64,000 nucleotides of DNA from positions 2,170,001 to 2,234,000 of the forward strand of contig NZ_BJHV01000001.1 of assembly GCF_005405925.1 (NCBI RefSeq). The letters run 5' to 3'. Below are positions 52,978-61,865 of this stretch, piece after piece (position 1 is the first letter of the stretch; every line of letters begins with the position of its first letter). Both the position numbers and the translations under genes were made by a program. The notes beneath the pieces were generated by a model, which was not told the DNA's origin, did not search any database, and was given only the letters and a program-made list of their open reading frames with translations. The DNA is from Streptomyces antimycoticus (GTDB taxonomy: Bacteria > Actinomycetota > Actinomycetes > Streptomycetales > Streptomycetaceae).

Positions 52978-54219
52978 ATGAGCACCGACCACGCGTCGCA
53001 CACCTCGAAGATCGTCGGGACAGTCTGGGGGCTGCTGGTCCTCAACACGCTCGGCTCCGCCGGGGCGAAGACCATCATCCCGCTGCCCCGCTCCCTCATT
53101 CAGATGGTCACCATGGGTGCGCTGGTCGCCGCGTTCGCGCTGGCGCTCGCGGTCAATCTCCGGCTGCGCATCCGAGCCAGCGCCTGCTTGTTCCTGCTCA
53201 CCCTGCTGCTGGTGCCGAGCGTGATCTCCACCGCGGACCTGGAGTCCGGGTTCGGTGCGCTGTTCCGCTGCGCCCGGCTGGCTCTCTTCGTCGGCACGCT
53301 GTGGCTGCTCAGCCGCTGGTGGGACGGCAGTCTGACCTTCGTTCGATACCACATCCAGATGTACTTCGCGGTGCTCGGGTCGGTGGCCGCCGGACTGGTC
53401 GTCTCACCGGGCGCGGCCATGCCCGAGCTGTACGGCGGGCGGCTGGTCGGCGCGTTGTGGCCGCTCACCCCGCCGCAGATCGGACAGTACGCCGCGGTGA
53501 TCATCGGGCTCACCGTGCTGCTCGTACTGGGCCGCCGGACCGACAAGGCCGGCGCGGCGGTGGTCATCGTGCCGTCACTCGTCCTGCTCGCGTTGACCCA
53601 TACCCGGACGGCCACGCTCGGCCTGTTCATCGGGTTGGCCTTGGCGATCGGCTCGCTCATCCTGACCAGCGCCGCCGCCCGCCGGTTCTTCGCCTGGGCG
53701 GTGCTGTGCGCCGCGGTGGCCGCGGTGGCGTTCGCGTCCGCGCTGCAAGCGTGGTTCCTGCGCGGACAGAGCAAGGAGAACTTCTCCAATCTCACCGGTC
53801 GGGCCAAGGTCTGGGACGCCCTGCTGGCCGCGCCCCGGTCGACCTCGGAGAAGTTGTTCGGCGTGGGCCTGGGCGACAAGTCGTTCGGCGGGCTGCCGAT
53901 CGACAACAGCTGGCTGGCCGTTTACCACGAGCAGGGTCTGATCGGCGTCACCCTCGTCTCGGCGATCATCATCGTGCTGGGCGGCGTCGCGTTGCTGCGG
54001 CCACCGTCGCTGCAGAGGGCCTGCGCGATCTTCCTGATCAGCTACTGCGCCATCGCCTCGTACACCGAGGCCGGGCTGGGCGACGCCTCGCCGTATCTGC
54101 TGCATCTGGCCCTGGCCGCCTCGCTGTTGGCGGCACCCGCCGCGGCGGCTCCCCTCTCGACGCCCGAACTCCCACGACGACACATCCCCCGTTGGGCCCG
54201 TAGATCGGAGATTCCTTGA
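52978..54219 (+). CDS. O-antigen ligase/polymerase-like membrane protein (Wzy)
   Basis: 413 residues, about 10-11 hydrophobic segments. The Wzy_C/WaaL-type loop is recognisable as QSKENFSNLTGRAKVWDALLAAP and FGVGLGDKSFGGLPIDNSWLAVYHEQGLIGVTLV, with the conserved Arg and the (D/N)NSxL...E.G pattern. It would polymerise lipid-linked repeat units on the outer face of the membrane. The start ATG is 1 bp after the previous stop, and its own stop overlaps the next gene's TTG. Confidence 0.87.
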   Translation: MSTDHASHTSKIVGTVWGLLVLNTLGSAGAKTIIPLPRSLIQMVTMGALVAAFALALAVNLRLRIRASACLFLLTLLLVPSVISTADLESGFGALFRCARLALFVGTLWLLSRWWDGSLTFVRYHIQMYFAVLGSVAAGLVVSPGAAMPELYGGRLVGALWPLTPPQIGQYAAVIIGLTVLLVLGRRTDKAGAAVVIVPSLVLLALTHTRTATLGLFIGLALAIGSLILTSAAARRFFAWAVLCAAVAAVAFASALQAWFLRGQSKENFSNLTGRAKVWDALLAAPRSTSEKLFGVGLGDKSFGGLPIDNSWLAVYHEQGLIGVTLVSAIIIVLGGVALLRPPSLQRACAIFLISYCAIASYTEAGLGDASPYLLHLALAASLLAAPAAAAPLSTPELPRRHIPRWARRSEIP

Positions 54220-55472
54220 GCATGCACGGCATGCGTGTGCTGGTAGTGCACAACCGCTACGCCTCGGCGCAACCGAGCGGGGAGAACAAGGTCGTCGACC
54301 AGGAGGTGGCACTGCTGCGCGAGGCCGGCCACCGGGTCGAGGTGTTCGAGCGGCGCAGCGACGACATCGCCGCCCGGTCCCTCCTCGGCAAGGCCGCGGT
54401 GCCGCTGCTGGTGCCGTGGAACCCGGCGGTCCGCGCGGAGCTCGCCACCCGGCTGCGCGCCGAGCGGCCGGACGTGGTGCACGTCCACAACGTCTTCCCG
54501 CTCCTGTCGCCCGCGGTGCTTGCCGCCTGCGCCGACGTCGGCGTGCCCGCCGTCGCCACGCTGCACAACTACACCCAGGTCTGCCCGCCCGGCACACTGC
54601 AGCGGGACGGCCGACCGTGCACCGAGTGCGTCGGATCGGCGCCGGTGCCCGCCGTCCGGCACGGCTGCTACCGGAACTCCCGCCTTGCGACGGTGCCGCT
54701 CGCGGTCAGCCTGTCGGTCAACCGGCGGCGGTGGTGGTCCGGCGTGGAGCGGTTCTTCTGCATCTCCGCGGCGCAGCGCGACGTCCTGGTGCGGTCCGGC
54801 ATGCCGGCCGAGCGGCTGACGGTGAAGCACAACTTCGTACCGGAGCCCGGCATTCGTCGAGTAGGCGGCGGAGAGCATCTGCTCTATCTCGGCCGGCTCG
54901 CGGAGGCCAAGGGCGTGCGGCTGCTCATGGCCGCGTGGGACGAGATCGCGGCGAGCGGCGGTGTGGGCGTCCCGCTCGTGATCGCCGGCACGGGGCCACT
55001 GGAGCCAGAGGTGACCGCCTGGGCCACGGGCCGGGACGATGTGCGCTACGTCGGCCTATGGGACCCGGCGGAGTGCCGGAAGGCCATCGCGCGCTCGGTC
55101 GCCGTGGTGGCTCCCTCGACGTGGCTGGAGGCGTTCGGCCTGGTGGTCGTGGAGGCGATGGCGGCGGGGGTCCCGACCGTCGCCGCCGGTCACGGCGCCT
55201 TCGTCGAACTCGTCGAGGACGGGGTGACCGGGCTGCTGCACCGGCCGGGCGAGTCCGCCTCGCTCGCGTCCCGCATCCGCCGGATCACCACCGAGTCGGC
55301 CCTGGGCCGGGAGATGGGCCAGGCGGCCCGGCGCCGTTACGAGCAGGGTTTCAGCCCGGCCGTCGGGCTGGAGCGCCTGGTGGAGGGGTACCGCACCGCG
55401 ATCGCGGGGCGGACAGCACTGGCTCACGGCGGGGACACCCGCGCGAGCAGGGGGGATGGGGACAGTAGATGA
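54216..55472 (+). CDS. GT4-family glycosyltransferase
   Basis: 418 residues with GT-B fold. N-terminal acceptor domain: RVLVVHNRYASAQPSGENKVVDQEVALLREAGHRVEVFERRSDD, DVVHVHNVFPLLSPAVL, ATLHNYTQVCPPGTLQRDGRPCTECV with a Cys cluster. Donor domain: HLLYLGRLAEAKGVRLLMAAWDEIA, PLVIAGTGPLEPEVTAWA, VVAPSTWLEAFGLVVVEAMAAGVPTVAAGHGAFVELVEDGVTGLL with the E-x7-E motif. It would be a retaining transferase that adds a sugar to the lipid-linked unit. TTG 54216 has GGAG upstream and overlaps the Wzy stop; ATG 54222 is an alternative. Confidence 0.92.
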   Translation: MSMHGMRVLVVHNRYASAQPSGENKVVDQEVALLREAGHRVEVFERRSDDIAARSLLGKAAVPLLVPWNPAVRAELATRLRAERPDVVHVHNVFPLLSPAVLAACADVGVPAVATLHNYTQVCPPGTLQRDGRPCTECVGSAPVPAVRHGCYRNSRLATVPLAVSLSVNRRRWWSGVERFFCISAAQRDVLVRSGMPAERLTVKHNFVPEPGIRRVGGGEHLLYLGRLAEAKGVRLLMAAWDEIAASGGVGVPLVIAGTGPLEPEVTAWATGRDDVRYVGLWDPAECRKAIARSVAVVAPSTWLEAFGLVVVEAMAAGVPTVAAGHGAFVELVEDGVTGLLHRPGESASLASRIRRITTESALGREMGQAARRRYEQGFSPAVGLERLVEGYRTAIAGRTALAHGGDTRASRGDGDSR

Positions 55473-56770
55473 CACGATGCCGACTCTGCGGCTCGGAAGC
55501 GATGAGGAGCGTCGTCGACCTCGGGGCGACGCCACCATGTGAGAGCTTTCTCGCCGCGGACCAACTGGATCAACCGGAGCCGGCGTACCCGCTGCACCTG
55601 CGGGTCTGCACCGACTGCTGGCTGGCGCAGATCCCGCCGCTGATCACGCCGGAGGAGACGTTCAAGGAGTACGCGTACTTCTCCTCCTACTCGACCTCCT
55701 GGGTGGAGCACGCGCGCACGTTCGTCGCCGACGCCGTGCGGCGGCTTCCGCTCGGCCCCGACGCCTTCGTGGTCGAAGTGGCGAGCAATGACGGGTACTT
55801 GCTGAGGCACGTGGTGGACCGCGGGATCCGCTGCCTCGGCATCGAGCCGTCGGTGAACGTCGGCGCCGCGGCGCGCGAGGCGGGTGTGCCCACGCTCACG
55901 GAGTTCCTGGACCCGGCCACCGGCTCGGGCGTCCGCGCCGACCACGGCCCGGCGGACCTGGTCGTGGCCAACAACGTGTACGCGCACATCCCCGACGTGG
56001 TCGGGTTCACCCGGGGTCTGCGCGCCCTGGTCGCCGACGACGGCTGGGTCTCCATCGAGGTGCAGCACCTGCTGACCCTGATCGAGGAGAACCAGTACGA
56101 CACGATCTACCACGAGCACTTCCAGTACTACACGGTCGCTTCCGCGATCCGGGCCCTTGCCAGTGGCGGACTCGCGCTCGTGGACGTCGAGTTGCTGCCC
56201 ACGCACGGCGGCTCCATCCGGCTGTGGGCCCGGCCCGCCGAAGTGGCCGGCGAGCCCACCAATGGGGTGTCCCCTGCTCCGGGGGCACCTCCCGGCCGAA
56301 GGCTGGGGGAGGAGCCGAGGGCTTGGGGAAGGGTGGCCGAGGTGCTGGCCCGGGAGGAGGCCGCCGGGCTGGGGACGTTGTCCGGATACGCCGAGTTCTC
56401 CGCCCGGATCGCCAAGGTGCGCCGCGACCTCCTCAAGTTCCTCATCGAGGCGGCCGAGCGCGGCGAGACGGTCGTCGGCTACGGCGCCCCGGGCAAGGGC
56501 AACACCCTGCTCAACCACTGTGGCATCCGGCCCGACCTGCTCGCGTACACGGTCGACCGCAACCCCTACAAGCACGGGAGGTTCACCCCGGGCACCCGCA
56601 TCCCGATCCTGCCGCCCGAGCAGATAGCCGCCGACCGGCCCGACTACGTCCTCGTCCTCCCGTGGAACCTGCGGGCCGAGCTGGTCGAGCAGCTGTCCTT
56701 CGTCCACGACTGGGGCGGCCGGCTGGTCTTTCCCATCCCGGAACTGAGCATTGTCGAGGTCGCGTCGTGA
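55469..56770 (+). CDS. SAM-dependent sugar C-methyltransferase (TylC3/NovU type)
   Basis: 433 residues. The N-terminal zinc-binding domain (MTRCRLCGSEAMRSVVDLGATPPCESFLA with C-x2-C, and CTDCWLAQI) is followed by the SAM-binding domain (FVVEVASNDGYLLRHVVDRGIRCLGIEPS, IEVQHLLTLIEENQYDTIYHEHFQYYT with the active-site E-H-F-x-Y) and the C-terminal C-Met_trans_14 domain (GYGAPGKGNTLLNHCGIRPDLLAYTVDRNPYKHGRFTPGTRIPI). This family methylates carbon of nucleotide-deoxysugars. An in-frame repeat element inserts about 24 residues (NGVSPAPGAPPGRRLGEEPR...) between GEPT and RVAEVLAREEA. The insertion is in a linker and may be tolerated. Confidence 0.9.
   Translation: MTRCRLCGSEAMRSVVDLGATPPCESFLAADQLDQPEPAYPLHLRVCTDCWLAQIPPLITPEETFKEYAYFSSYSTSWVEHARTFVADAVRRLPLGPDAFVVEVASNDGYLLRHVVDRGIRCLGIEPSVNVGAAAREAGVPTLTEFLDPATGSGVRADHGPADLVVANNVYAHIPDVVGFTRGLRALVADDGWVSIEVQHLLTLIEENQYDTIYHEHFQYYTVASAIRALASGGLALVDVELLPTHGGSIRLWARPAEVAGEPTNGVSPAPGAPPGRRLGEEPRAWGRVAEVLAREEAAGLGTLSGYAEFSARIAKVRRDLLKFLIEAAERGETVVGYGAPGKGNTLLNHCGIRPDLLAYTVDRNPYKHGRFTPGTRIPILPPEQIAADRPDYVLVLPWNLRAELVEQLSFVHDWGGRLVFPIPELSIVEVAS
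56262..56332 (+). repeat. ATGGGGTGTCCCC element inside the C-methyltransferase gene
   Basis: ATGGGGTGTCCCCTGCTC ... GCTTGGGGAAGG, 71 bp, with a second nested palindromic core (CACCTCCC...GGGGGAGG). It lies in frame and is the longest copy in the window. Confidence 0.75.
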
Positions 56771-56783
56771 AAGAGGTCACAGC

Positions 56784-57578
56784 ATGAAGGTCGTCCTGTT
56801 CTGCGGCGGTTACGGGATGCGCATGCGGAGCGGTGCCGCGGACGACGTGCCCAAGCCGATGGCGATGGTCGGGCCCAGGCCGCTGATCTGGCACGTCATG
56901 CGCTACTACGCGCACTTCGGGCACACGGAGTTCATCCTGTGCCTCGGCTATGGGGCCCACCACATCAAGAACTTCTTCCTCAACTACGAGGAGACGACGT
57001 CCAACGACTTCGTGCTGCGGGGCGGGCGGACCGAGCTGCTGTCCACCGACATAGCCCAGTGGACGATCACGTTCGCGCAGACCGGCATCGAGTCACCGAT
57101 CGGGGAGCGGCTGCGCCGGGTGCGGCACCACCTGGACGGGGACGAGATGTTCCTCGCCAACTACGCCGACGTGCTCACCGACGCCCGGCTGCCGGAGATG
57201 ATCGAGAACTTCGCCCGGCGTGACGCCGGTGCCTCGATGATGGTGGTGCCGCCGCAGTCGTCGTTCCACTGTGTGGACCTGGGTGAGGACGGCCTGGTGG
57301 GGGGCATCACCGCGGTGAGCGACATGCCGCTGTGGGAGAACGGCGGCTACTTCGTGCTCCGCCAGGAGGTCTTCGACCACCTACCGGAGAACGGGGACCT
57401 GGTCGCCGACGGATGCGCCCAACTGGCCAAGCGGGGACGGCTGGTGGCGCATCAGCACCGCGGCTTCTGGAAGCCGACCGACACGGTGAAGGAGCGGGCC
57501 GCGCTCGACTCCGCCTACGCCCGGGGCGAGCGCCCGTGGGCCGTGTGGGAGCGCGACGGGGCGGGGGTGGGCGCGTGA
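56784..57578 (+). CDS. Sugar-1-phosphate nucleotidylyltransferase (RfbF/cytidylyltransferase-like)
   Basis: 264 residues. MKVVLFCGGYGMRMR with PKPMAMVGPRPLIWHVMRYYAHFGHTEFILCLGYGAHHIKNFFLNY is closest to glucose-1-phosphate cytidylyltransferase (RfbF), including the W-H-(V/I)-M-(R/K)-Y-Y and CLGY segments; the Asp of LANYADVLTD and VSDMPLWENGGYFVLRQEVFDHL follow. The canonical GGxGTR is changed to GGYGMR, so nucleotide specificity is uncertain. It would activate the sugar methylated and reduced by its neighbours. No CDP-glucose 4,6-dehydratase is present in the window. Its stop overlaps the next GTG. Confidence 0.88.
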   Translation: MKVVLFCGGYGMRMRSGAADDVPKPMAMVGPRPLIWHVMRYYAHFGHTEFILCLGYGAHHIKNFFLNYEETTSNDFVLRGGRTELLSTDIAQWTITFAQTGIESPIGERLRRVRHHLDGDEMFLANYADVLTDARLPEMIENFARRDAGASMMVVPPQSSFHCVDLGEDGLVGGITAVSDMPLWENGGYFVLRQEVFDHLPENGDLVADGCAQLAKRGRLVAHQHRGFWKPTDTVKERAALDSAYARGERPWAVWERDGAGVGA

Positions 57579-58222
57579 TCCGGCTCGGGGCCGGGCGCCT
57601 GGACCGGATCGTCGCGGTGGGCGCGCACTGCGACGACATCGCCATCGGCGCCGGCGGCACGCTCCTGACGCTGTGCTGCGCGCGGCCGGGCATCCGCGTC
57701 GACGCGCTGGTGCTCTCCGGCGGCGGCACCGACCGGGAGCAGGAGGAGCAGGCCGCACTCGCCGCCTTCTGCCCGGGCGCCGACCTGCGGCTGACCGTAC
57801 TCAAGCTGCCGGACGGGCGGATGCCCGCGCACTGGGAGGAGGCCAAGGCCGCGGTCGAGGAGCTGCGCGCGCGGACCGACCCGGACCTGGTCCTCGCCCC
57901 GCGTACCGATGACGCGCACCAGGACCACCGCGGCCTGGCGCAGCTGCTGCCCACCGCGTTCCGCGACCACCTCGTGCTCGGCTACGAGATCGTCAAATGG
58001 GACGGCGATCTCGGCCGCCTCGCGGCGTACCAGCCGCTGTCGCCGGAGATCGCCGAAGAGAAGGTGCGGCTGCTGCAGGAGCACTACCCCTCGCAGCGGC
58101 ACCGGCCCTGGTACGACCGGGAGGCCTTCCTGGGCCTTGCCCGGATCCGCGGCATCGAATGCCACGCCCGCTATGCCGAGGCGTTCGCCGTCACCAAACT
58201 CACGCTCAACCTGGGGGACTGA
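57575..58222 (+). CDS. PIG-L-family deacetylase
   Basis: 215 residues. IVAVGAHCDDIAIGAGGTLL carries the AHxDD zinc motif (Cys replaces the usual Pro) and APRTDDAHQDHRGLAQLL carries the HxDH ligand pair. PIG-L/LmbE enzymes remove acyl groups from N-acetylglucosaminyl substrates with zinc. Between a nucleotidylyltransferase and an epimerase it probably deacetylates a nucleotide amino-sugar or the lipid-linked sugar. GTG start overlaps the previous stop (GTGA). The next gene begins 3 bp after its stop. Confidence 0.88.
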   Translation: MIRLGAGRLDRIVAVGAHCDDIAIGAGGTLLTLCCARPGIRVDALVLSGGGTDREQEEQAALAAFCPGADLRLTVLKLPDGRMPAHWEEAKAAVEELRARTDPDLVLAPRTDDAHQDHRGLAQLLPTAFRDHLVLGYEIVKWDGDLGRLAAYQPLSPEIAEEKVRLLQEHYPSQRHRPWYDREAFLGLARIRGIECHARYAEAFAVTKLTLNLGD

Positions 58223-58225
58223 AAC

Positions 58226-59251
58226 GTGCGCGTACTGCTGACCGGACACCAGGGCTATCTGGGCACCGTGATGGCCCCGGTCCTTAGCTCCGCCGGACAC
58301 GAGGTCGTCGGCCTTGACGCCGGCCTGTTCGCCGACTGCGTGCTGGGCGAGCCGCCCGCGGACCCGCCGGGGCACCGGGTGGACCTGCGCGACGTCACGG
58401 CCGAACACGTGGCCGGGGTGGACGCCGTGATCCACCTGGCCGCGCTCTCCAACGATCCGCTGGGATCGCTCGCGCCGCAGCTCACCTACGACATCAACCA
58501 CCACGCGTCGGTACGGCTTGCCCGGCTGGCCAAAGGCGCCGGAGTGCGGCGCTTCCTGTACGCGTCGACCTGCTCGGTCTACGGGGCGTCAGGCGGCAGT
58601 GACTTGGTGACCGAGGACGCCCCGCTGCGCCCGGTGACGCCCTACGCGGAGTCCAAGGTGCGGGTGGAGGACGACCTGCACGCGCTGGCCGACGACGACT
58701 TCAGCCCGGTGTTCATGCGCAACGCCACCGCCTTCGGCTACTCACCCCGGCTGCGCGCCGACATCGTGCTGAACAACCTGGTGGGCCACGCGCTCCTGTC
58801 CGGCGAGGTCCTTGTGCTCTCCGACGGCACCCCGTGGCGCCCACTGGTGCACGCCGCCGACATCGCACGGGCCTTCGCGGCCGCGCTGACCGCGCCGCGG
58901 GAAGCGGTGCACGACCGGGCGTTCAACATCGGCAGTGAGACCAACAACGTCACGGTCGCCGAGATCGCCGCGCAGGTCGCCGAGGCGGTGTCCGGCGCGA
59001 AGGTGGTGATCACCGGGGAGACCGGTGCCGATCCGCGGTCGTACCGGGTGGACTTCTCCCGGTTCCGCGCCGCGATACCCGGCTTCGACTGCGAGTGGAC
59101 GGTGAAGCAGGGCGCGCTCGAACTCGCCGACGCCTACCGGAACCACGGGCTGACCCAGGAGGGCTTCGAGCAGCGCTTCACCCGCCTCGCCGTGCTGCGG
59201 GCCGCGTCCGACGCCGGCACCGTCGACGACACCCTCCGGTGGCGCCGGTGA
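58226..59251 (+). CDS. NAD-dependent epimerase/dehydratase (extended SDR)
   Basis: 341 residues. Rossmann motif VLLTGHQGYLGTVMAPVL (GxxGxxG), then DAVIHLAALSNDPLGS, FLYASTCSVYG with the catalytic Ser/Thr region, and the active-site Tyr-Lys in TPYAESKVRVEDDL. A C-terminal substrate domain includes RPLVHAADIARAFAAAL and FNIGSETNNVTVAEIAAQV. It is a nucleotide-sugar epimerase, dehydratase or 4-ketoreductase; motifs do not distinguish these. Start and stop are coupled to both neighbours in the sugar cassette. Confidence 0.9.
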   Translation: MRVLLTGHQGYLGTVMAPVLSSAGHEVVGLDAGLFADCVLGEPPADPPGHRVDLRDVTAEHVAGVDAVIHLAALSNDPLGSLAPQLTYDINHHASVRLARLAKGAGVRRFLYASTCSVYGASGGSDLVTEDAPLRPVTPYAESKVRVEDDLHALADDDFSPVFMRNATAFGYSPRLRADIVLNNLVGHALLSGEVLVLSDGTPWRPLVHAADIARAFAAALTAPREAVHDRAFNIGSETNNVTVAEIAAQVAEAVSGAKVVITGETGADPRSYRVDFSRFRAAIPGFDCEWTVKQGALELADAYRNHGLTQEGFEQRFTRLAVLRAASDAGTVDDTLRWRR

Positions 59252-60561
59252 CCGAGGTGAGCGAGGAGATGTACACGCTGGTGGAGCGGATGTACCCGCT
59301 GTGCCGGAGCATCACCGGCGACGGTGTGCGCGCCACCCTGGACATCGTCGGGGAGTACATCCCGCTGCAGGTGCACGAAGTGCCGACCGGGACGCAGGTG
59401 CTCGACTGGACGGTGCCGCAGGAGTGGAACATCCGGGACGCGTACATCGCCGACACCGCCGGCCACCGGGTCGTCGACTTCGCCGCGTCCAGCCTGCACG
59501 TGCTCGGCTACAGCGTGCCGGTCTCGAAGACCATGCCGCTGGCCGAGCTCCGCGCGCACCTGCACACTCTGCCGGACCACCCGACCTGGGTGCCGTACCG
59601 CACCAGTTACTACCGGCCGGAATGGGGGTTCTGCCTGGCCCAGGAGACCCTGGACGCGCTGCCGGACGGCGAGTACGAGGTCCGCATCGACTCCACACTC
59701 GAAGACGGCCACCTCACCTACGCCGAGCATGTGGTCCCCGGGCAGGTCTCCGACGAGGTGATCGTCTCCTGCCACGTCTGCCACCCGTCGCTGGCCAACG
59801 ACAACCTGGCCGGCATCGCGGTGGCGACGTTCCTGGCCCGGGCGCTGGCGCAGGAAAGGCCATACTACACCTACCGGTTCATCTACGCGCCCGGCACCAT
59901 CGGGGCGATCACCTGGCTGGCCCGCAACGCGGAGCGAATCAATGGGGTATCCCCTGCTCGAGCGGAGCCGAGAGCTGGGGGAAGCGTCAAGCACGGGCTG
60001 GTGCTGGCCTGTGCCGGCGACCCGGGCCGGCTGACGTACAAGCGGAGCAGGCGCGGCGACGCCGAGATCGACCGGGTGCTGCGGCATGTGCTGGCCGCCT
60101 CCCAACGGCCGCACCACATCACCGAGTTCACTCCGTACGGCTACGACGAGCGGCAATACTGCTCACCCGGGTTCAATCTCGGCGTGGGCTCGCTCACCCG
60201 GACTCCGTACGCCGGCTACCCCGAGTACCACACCTCGGCGGACAACCTGGACTTCGTCTCCCCGGAGGCGATGGCGGACACCCTCGCGGTCTGCCGCGAG
60301 GCGTTCGCCGTCCTCGACCGCAATCGGCGGTACCTCAACCTCAGCCCCTACGGCGAACCGCAACTGGGCCGGCGCGGGTTGTACGACGCGCTCGGCGGCC
60401 GCAGCGACACCAAACAGGCCCAGATGGCCATGCTCTGGGTGCTCAACCTCTCCGACGGCAAGCACAGTCTGCTGGACGTCGCCGAGCGGTCCGGGCTCCC
60501 GTTCGACACCGTCGCCGACGCGGCCGGCGCTCTGCACGGCGCCGGGCTGATCAAGGCATGA
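59248..60561 (+). CDS. DUF4910 aminopeptidase-fold protein of sugar-modification clusters
   Basis: 437 residues. After MYTLVERMYPLCRSITGDGVR and a small inserted domain (GYSVPVSKTMPLAELRAHLHTLP) the M28-like core shows VIVSCHVCHPSLANDNLAGIAVATFLA (metal-ligand His and Asp), TIGAITWLARN, FTPYGYDERQYCSPGFNLGVGSLTR (Glu/Asp) and GYPEYHTSADNLDFV (His). A winged-helix-like C-terminus follows (LNLSDGKHSLLDVAERSGLPF). Proteins with DUF4910 recur in surface-glycan loci and their reaction is unknown to me; amide or acyl hydrolysis on a sugar derivative is plausible. A repeat element inserts about 14 residues (NGVSPARAEPRAGG) before VKHGLVLACAGDPG. GTG start overlaps the previous stop. Confidence 0.87.
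   Translation: MTEVSEEMYTLVERMYPLCRSITGDGVRATLDIVGEYIPLQVHEVPTGTQVLDWTVPQEWNIRDAYIADTAGHRVVDFAASSLHVLGYSVPVSKTMPLAELRAHLHTLPDHPTWVPYRTSYYRPEWGFCLAQETLDALPDGEYEVRIDSTLEDGHLTYAEHVVPGQVSDEVIVSCHVCHPSLANDNLAGIAVATFLARALAQERPYYTYRFIYAPGTIGAITWLARNAERINGVSPARAEPRAGGSVKHGLVLACAGDPGRLTYKRSRRGDAEIDRVLRHVLAASQRPHHITEFTPYGYDERQYCSPGFNLGVGSLTRTPYAGYPEYHTSADNLDFVSPEAMADTLAVCREAFAVLDRNRRYLNLSPYGEPQLGRRGLYDALGGRSDTKQAQMAMLWVLNLSDGKHSLLDVAERSGLPFDTVADAAGALHGAGLIKA
59942..59984 (+). repeat. ATGGGGTATCCCC element inside the DUF4910 gene
   Basis: ATGGGGTATCCCCTGCTC, a short spacer AGCGGAGCCGAGAG, then CTGGGGGAAG. The 43-bp element is in frame with the gene and shares its first 18 bases exactly with the copy at 43473-43508 (reverse). 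Confidence 0.78.
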
Positions 60562-61865
60562 GGCCGATGACCACCGAGGGGGAGAATCCGCAGAAAACGC
60601 CGCCACCGGCCCGGTCCGCCAAGCGGGCCCTCGTCGGCCGGCTGTCCTGGGGACTGGCCGACCAGGCGGCCTCGAGCGTGAGCAACTTCGTGGTGGGCAT
60701 CTATGTGGCCCGCTCACTGGGGGTGACCGCGTTCGGCGTGTTCAGCCTGGCCTGGGTGACCTACGGCGTGGTGCTCAACGTCTCCCGCGGCCTTGCCACC
60801 GACCCGCTCGTGGTGCGCTTCAGCGGCGTGTCGGACGCGTCCTGGCGCGGGGCGGTGGCCCGGTCGACGGGTACCGCACTCGGCGTCGGTGCGGCCATCG
60901 GCGCGGTGTGTCTGGTGACCGGACTCGGCCTCGGCCACCGCGTGGGGCCCGCGTTCGCCGCCCTTGGCGTCATGCTGCCGGGGCTGCTGCTCCAGGACGC
61001 CTGGCGGTTCGCGTTCTTCGCCGCCGGCACCGGGCGGAAGGCGTTCGTCAACGACGTCGTGTGGGGTGTCGCGCTCATCCCGGCCATGGTGGTGGCGGCC
61101 CGGGTGGGCAGCGTGGCCGCCTACCTGCTCGCCTGGGGCGCGTCCGCCACGGTGGCCGCGGGGTACGGCTACCTCCAGTCCGGTATCCGGCCCCGGCTGA
61201 CCGACGCGCGCGGCTGGCTTCGCGAGCAGCGCGATCTCGGCTACCGGTACCTGGTCGAGAACGTCAGCCTCAGCGGCGCCGGCCAGGTGCGGGCGTACGG
61301 GCTCGGCGTGATCGTCGGGGTCGGCGCGGTGGGTACGGTGCGGGGCGCCGAGCTTCTGCTCGGCCCGTTCCTGGCGGTGCTCATGGGGCTTTCGCTGGTC
61401 ACCGTCCCGGAGGCGGCACGGGTGCTGCGGCAGGCCCCGCGTCAACTGGGCAGGTTCTGCTTCCTCCTCGGCGGGGGGCAGGCCGCCGGAGCGCTGCTCT
61501 GGGGCTCGGCGCTGCTGCTGATGCCGGGCCGGCTCGGCGAGCTGGTGCTCGGCGGCGTCTGGCACTCCTCCTCGCAGCTCATCGTGCAGATCACCCTCAG
61601 TGTCGCGGGAGCGGGCCTCGGCACCGGCGCGGCGGCCGGGCTGCGCGCGCTCGGCGCGGCCCGGCGCAGCCTGCGCTGCCAGCTGTTCGCCTCCGCCTGC
61701 TATGTCGGCGGCGGGCTCGGCGGGGCGGCCGTCGCCGGCACGGCCGGCTCGGCCTGGGGCGTCGCCGCCGCGACCGTCAGCGGCTCGGCCGTGTGGTGGC
61801 TGCAGCTGCGGTCCGCCCTGCGCGAGCGCCACCACTCCCCCATCCCCGAAGTGAGGACCGCATGA
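60558..61865 (+). CDS. Polysaccharide flippase (Wzx/MATE-like)
   Basis: 435 residues with about 12 hydrophobic segments and no large soluble domain. RLSWGLADQAASSVSNFVVGIYVARSLGVTAFGVFSLAWVTYGVVLN is typical of Polysacc_synt/Wzx flippases, which move undecaprenyl-linked repeat units across the membrane. Together with the Wzy-like and Wzz-like genes it completes a Wzx/Wzy-type assembly set. ATG 60558 overlaps the DUF4910 stop; a second ATG four codons later is possible. Its stop overlaps the next start. Confidence 0.88.
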   Translation: MRPMTTEGENPQKTPPPARSAKRALVGRLSWGLADQAASSVSNFVVGIYVARSLGVTAFGVFSLAWVTYGVVLNVSRGLATDPLVVRFSGVSDASWRGAVARSTGTALGVGAAIGAVCLVTGLGLGHRVGPAFAALGVMLPGLLLQDAWRFAFFAAGTGRKAFVNDVVWGVALIPAMVVAARVGSVAAYLLAWGASATVAAGYGYLQSGIRPRLTDARGWLREQRDLGYRYLVENVSLSGAGQVRAYGLGVIVGVGAVGTVRGAELLLGPFLAVLMGLSLVTVPEAARVLRQAPRQLGRFCFLLGGGQAAGALLWGSALLLMPGRLGELVLGGVWHSSSQLIVQITLSVAGAGLGTGAAAGLRALGAARRSLRCQLFASACYVGGGLGGAAVAGTAGSAWGVAAATVSGSAVWWLQLRSALRERHHSPIPEVRTA

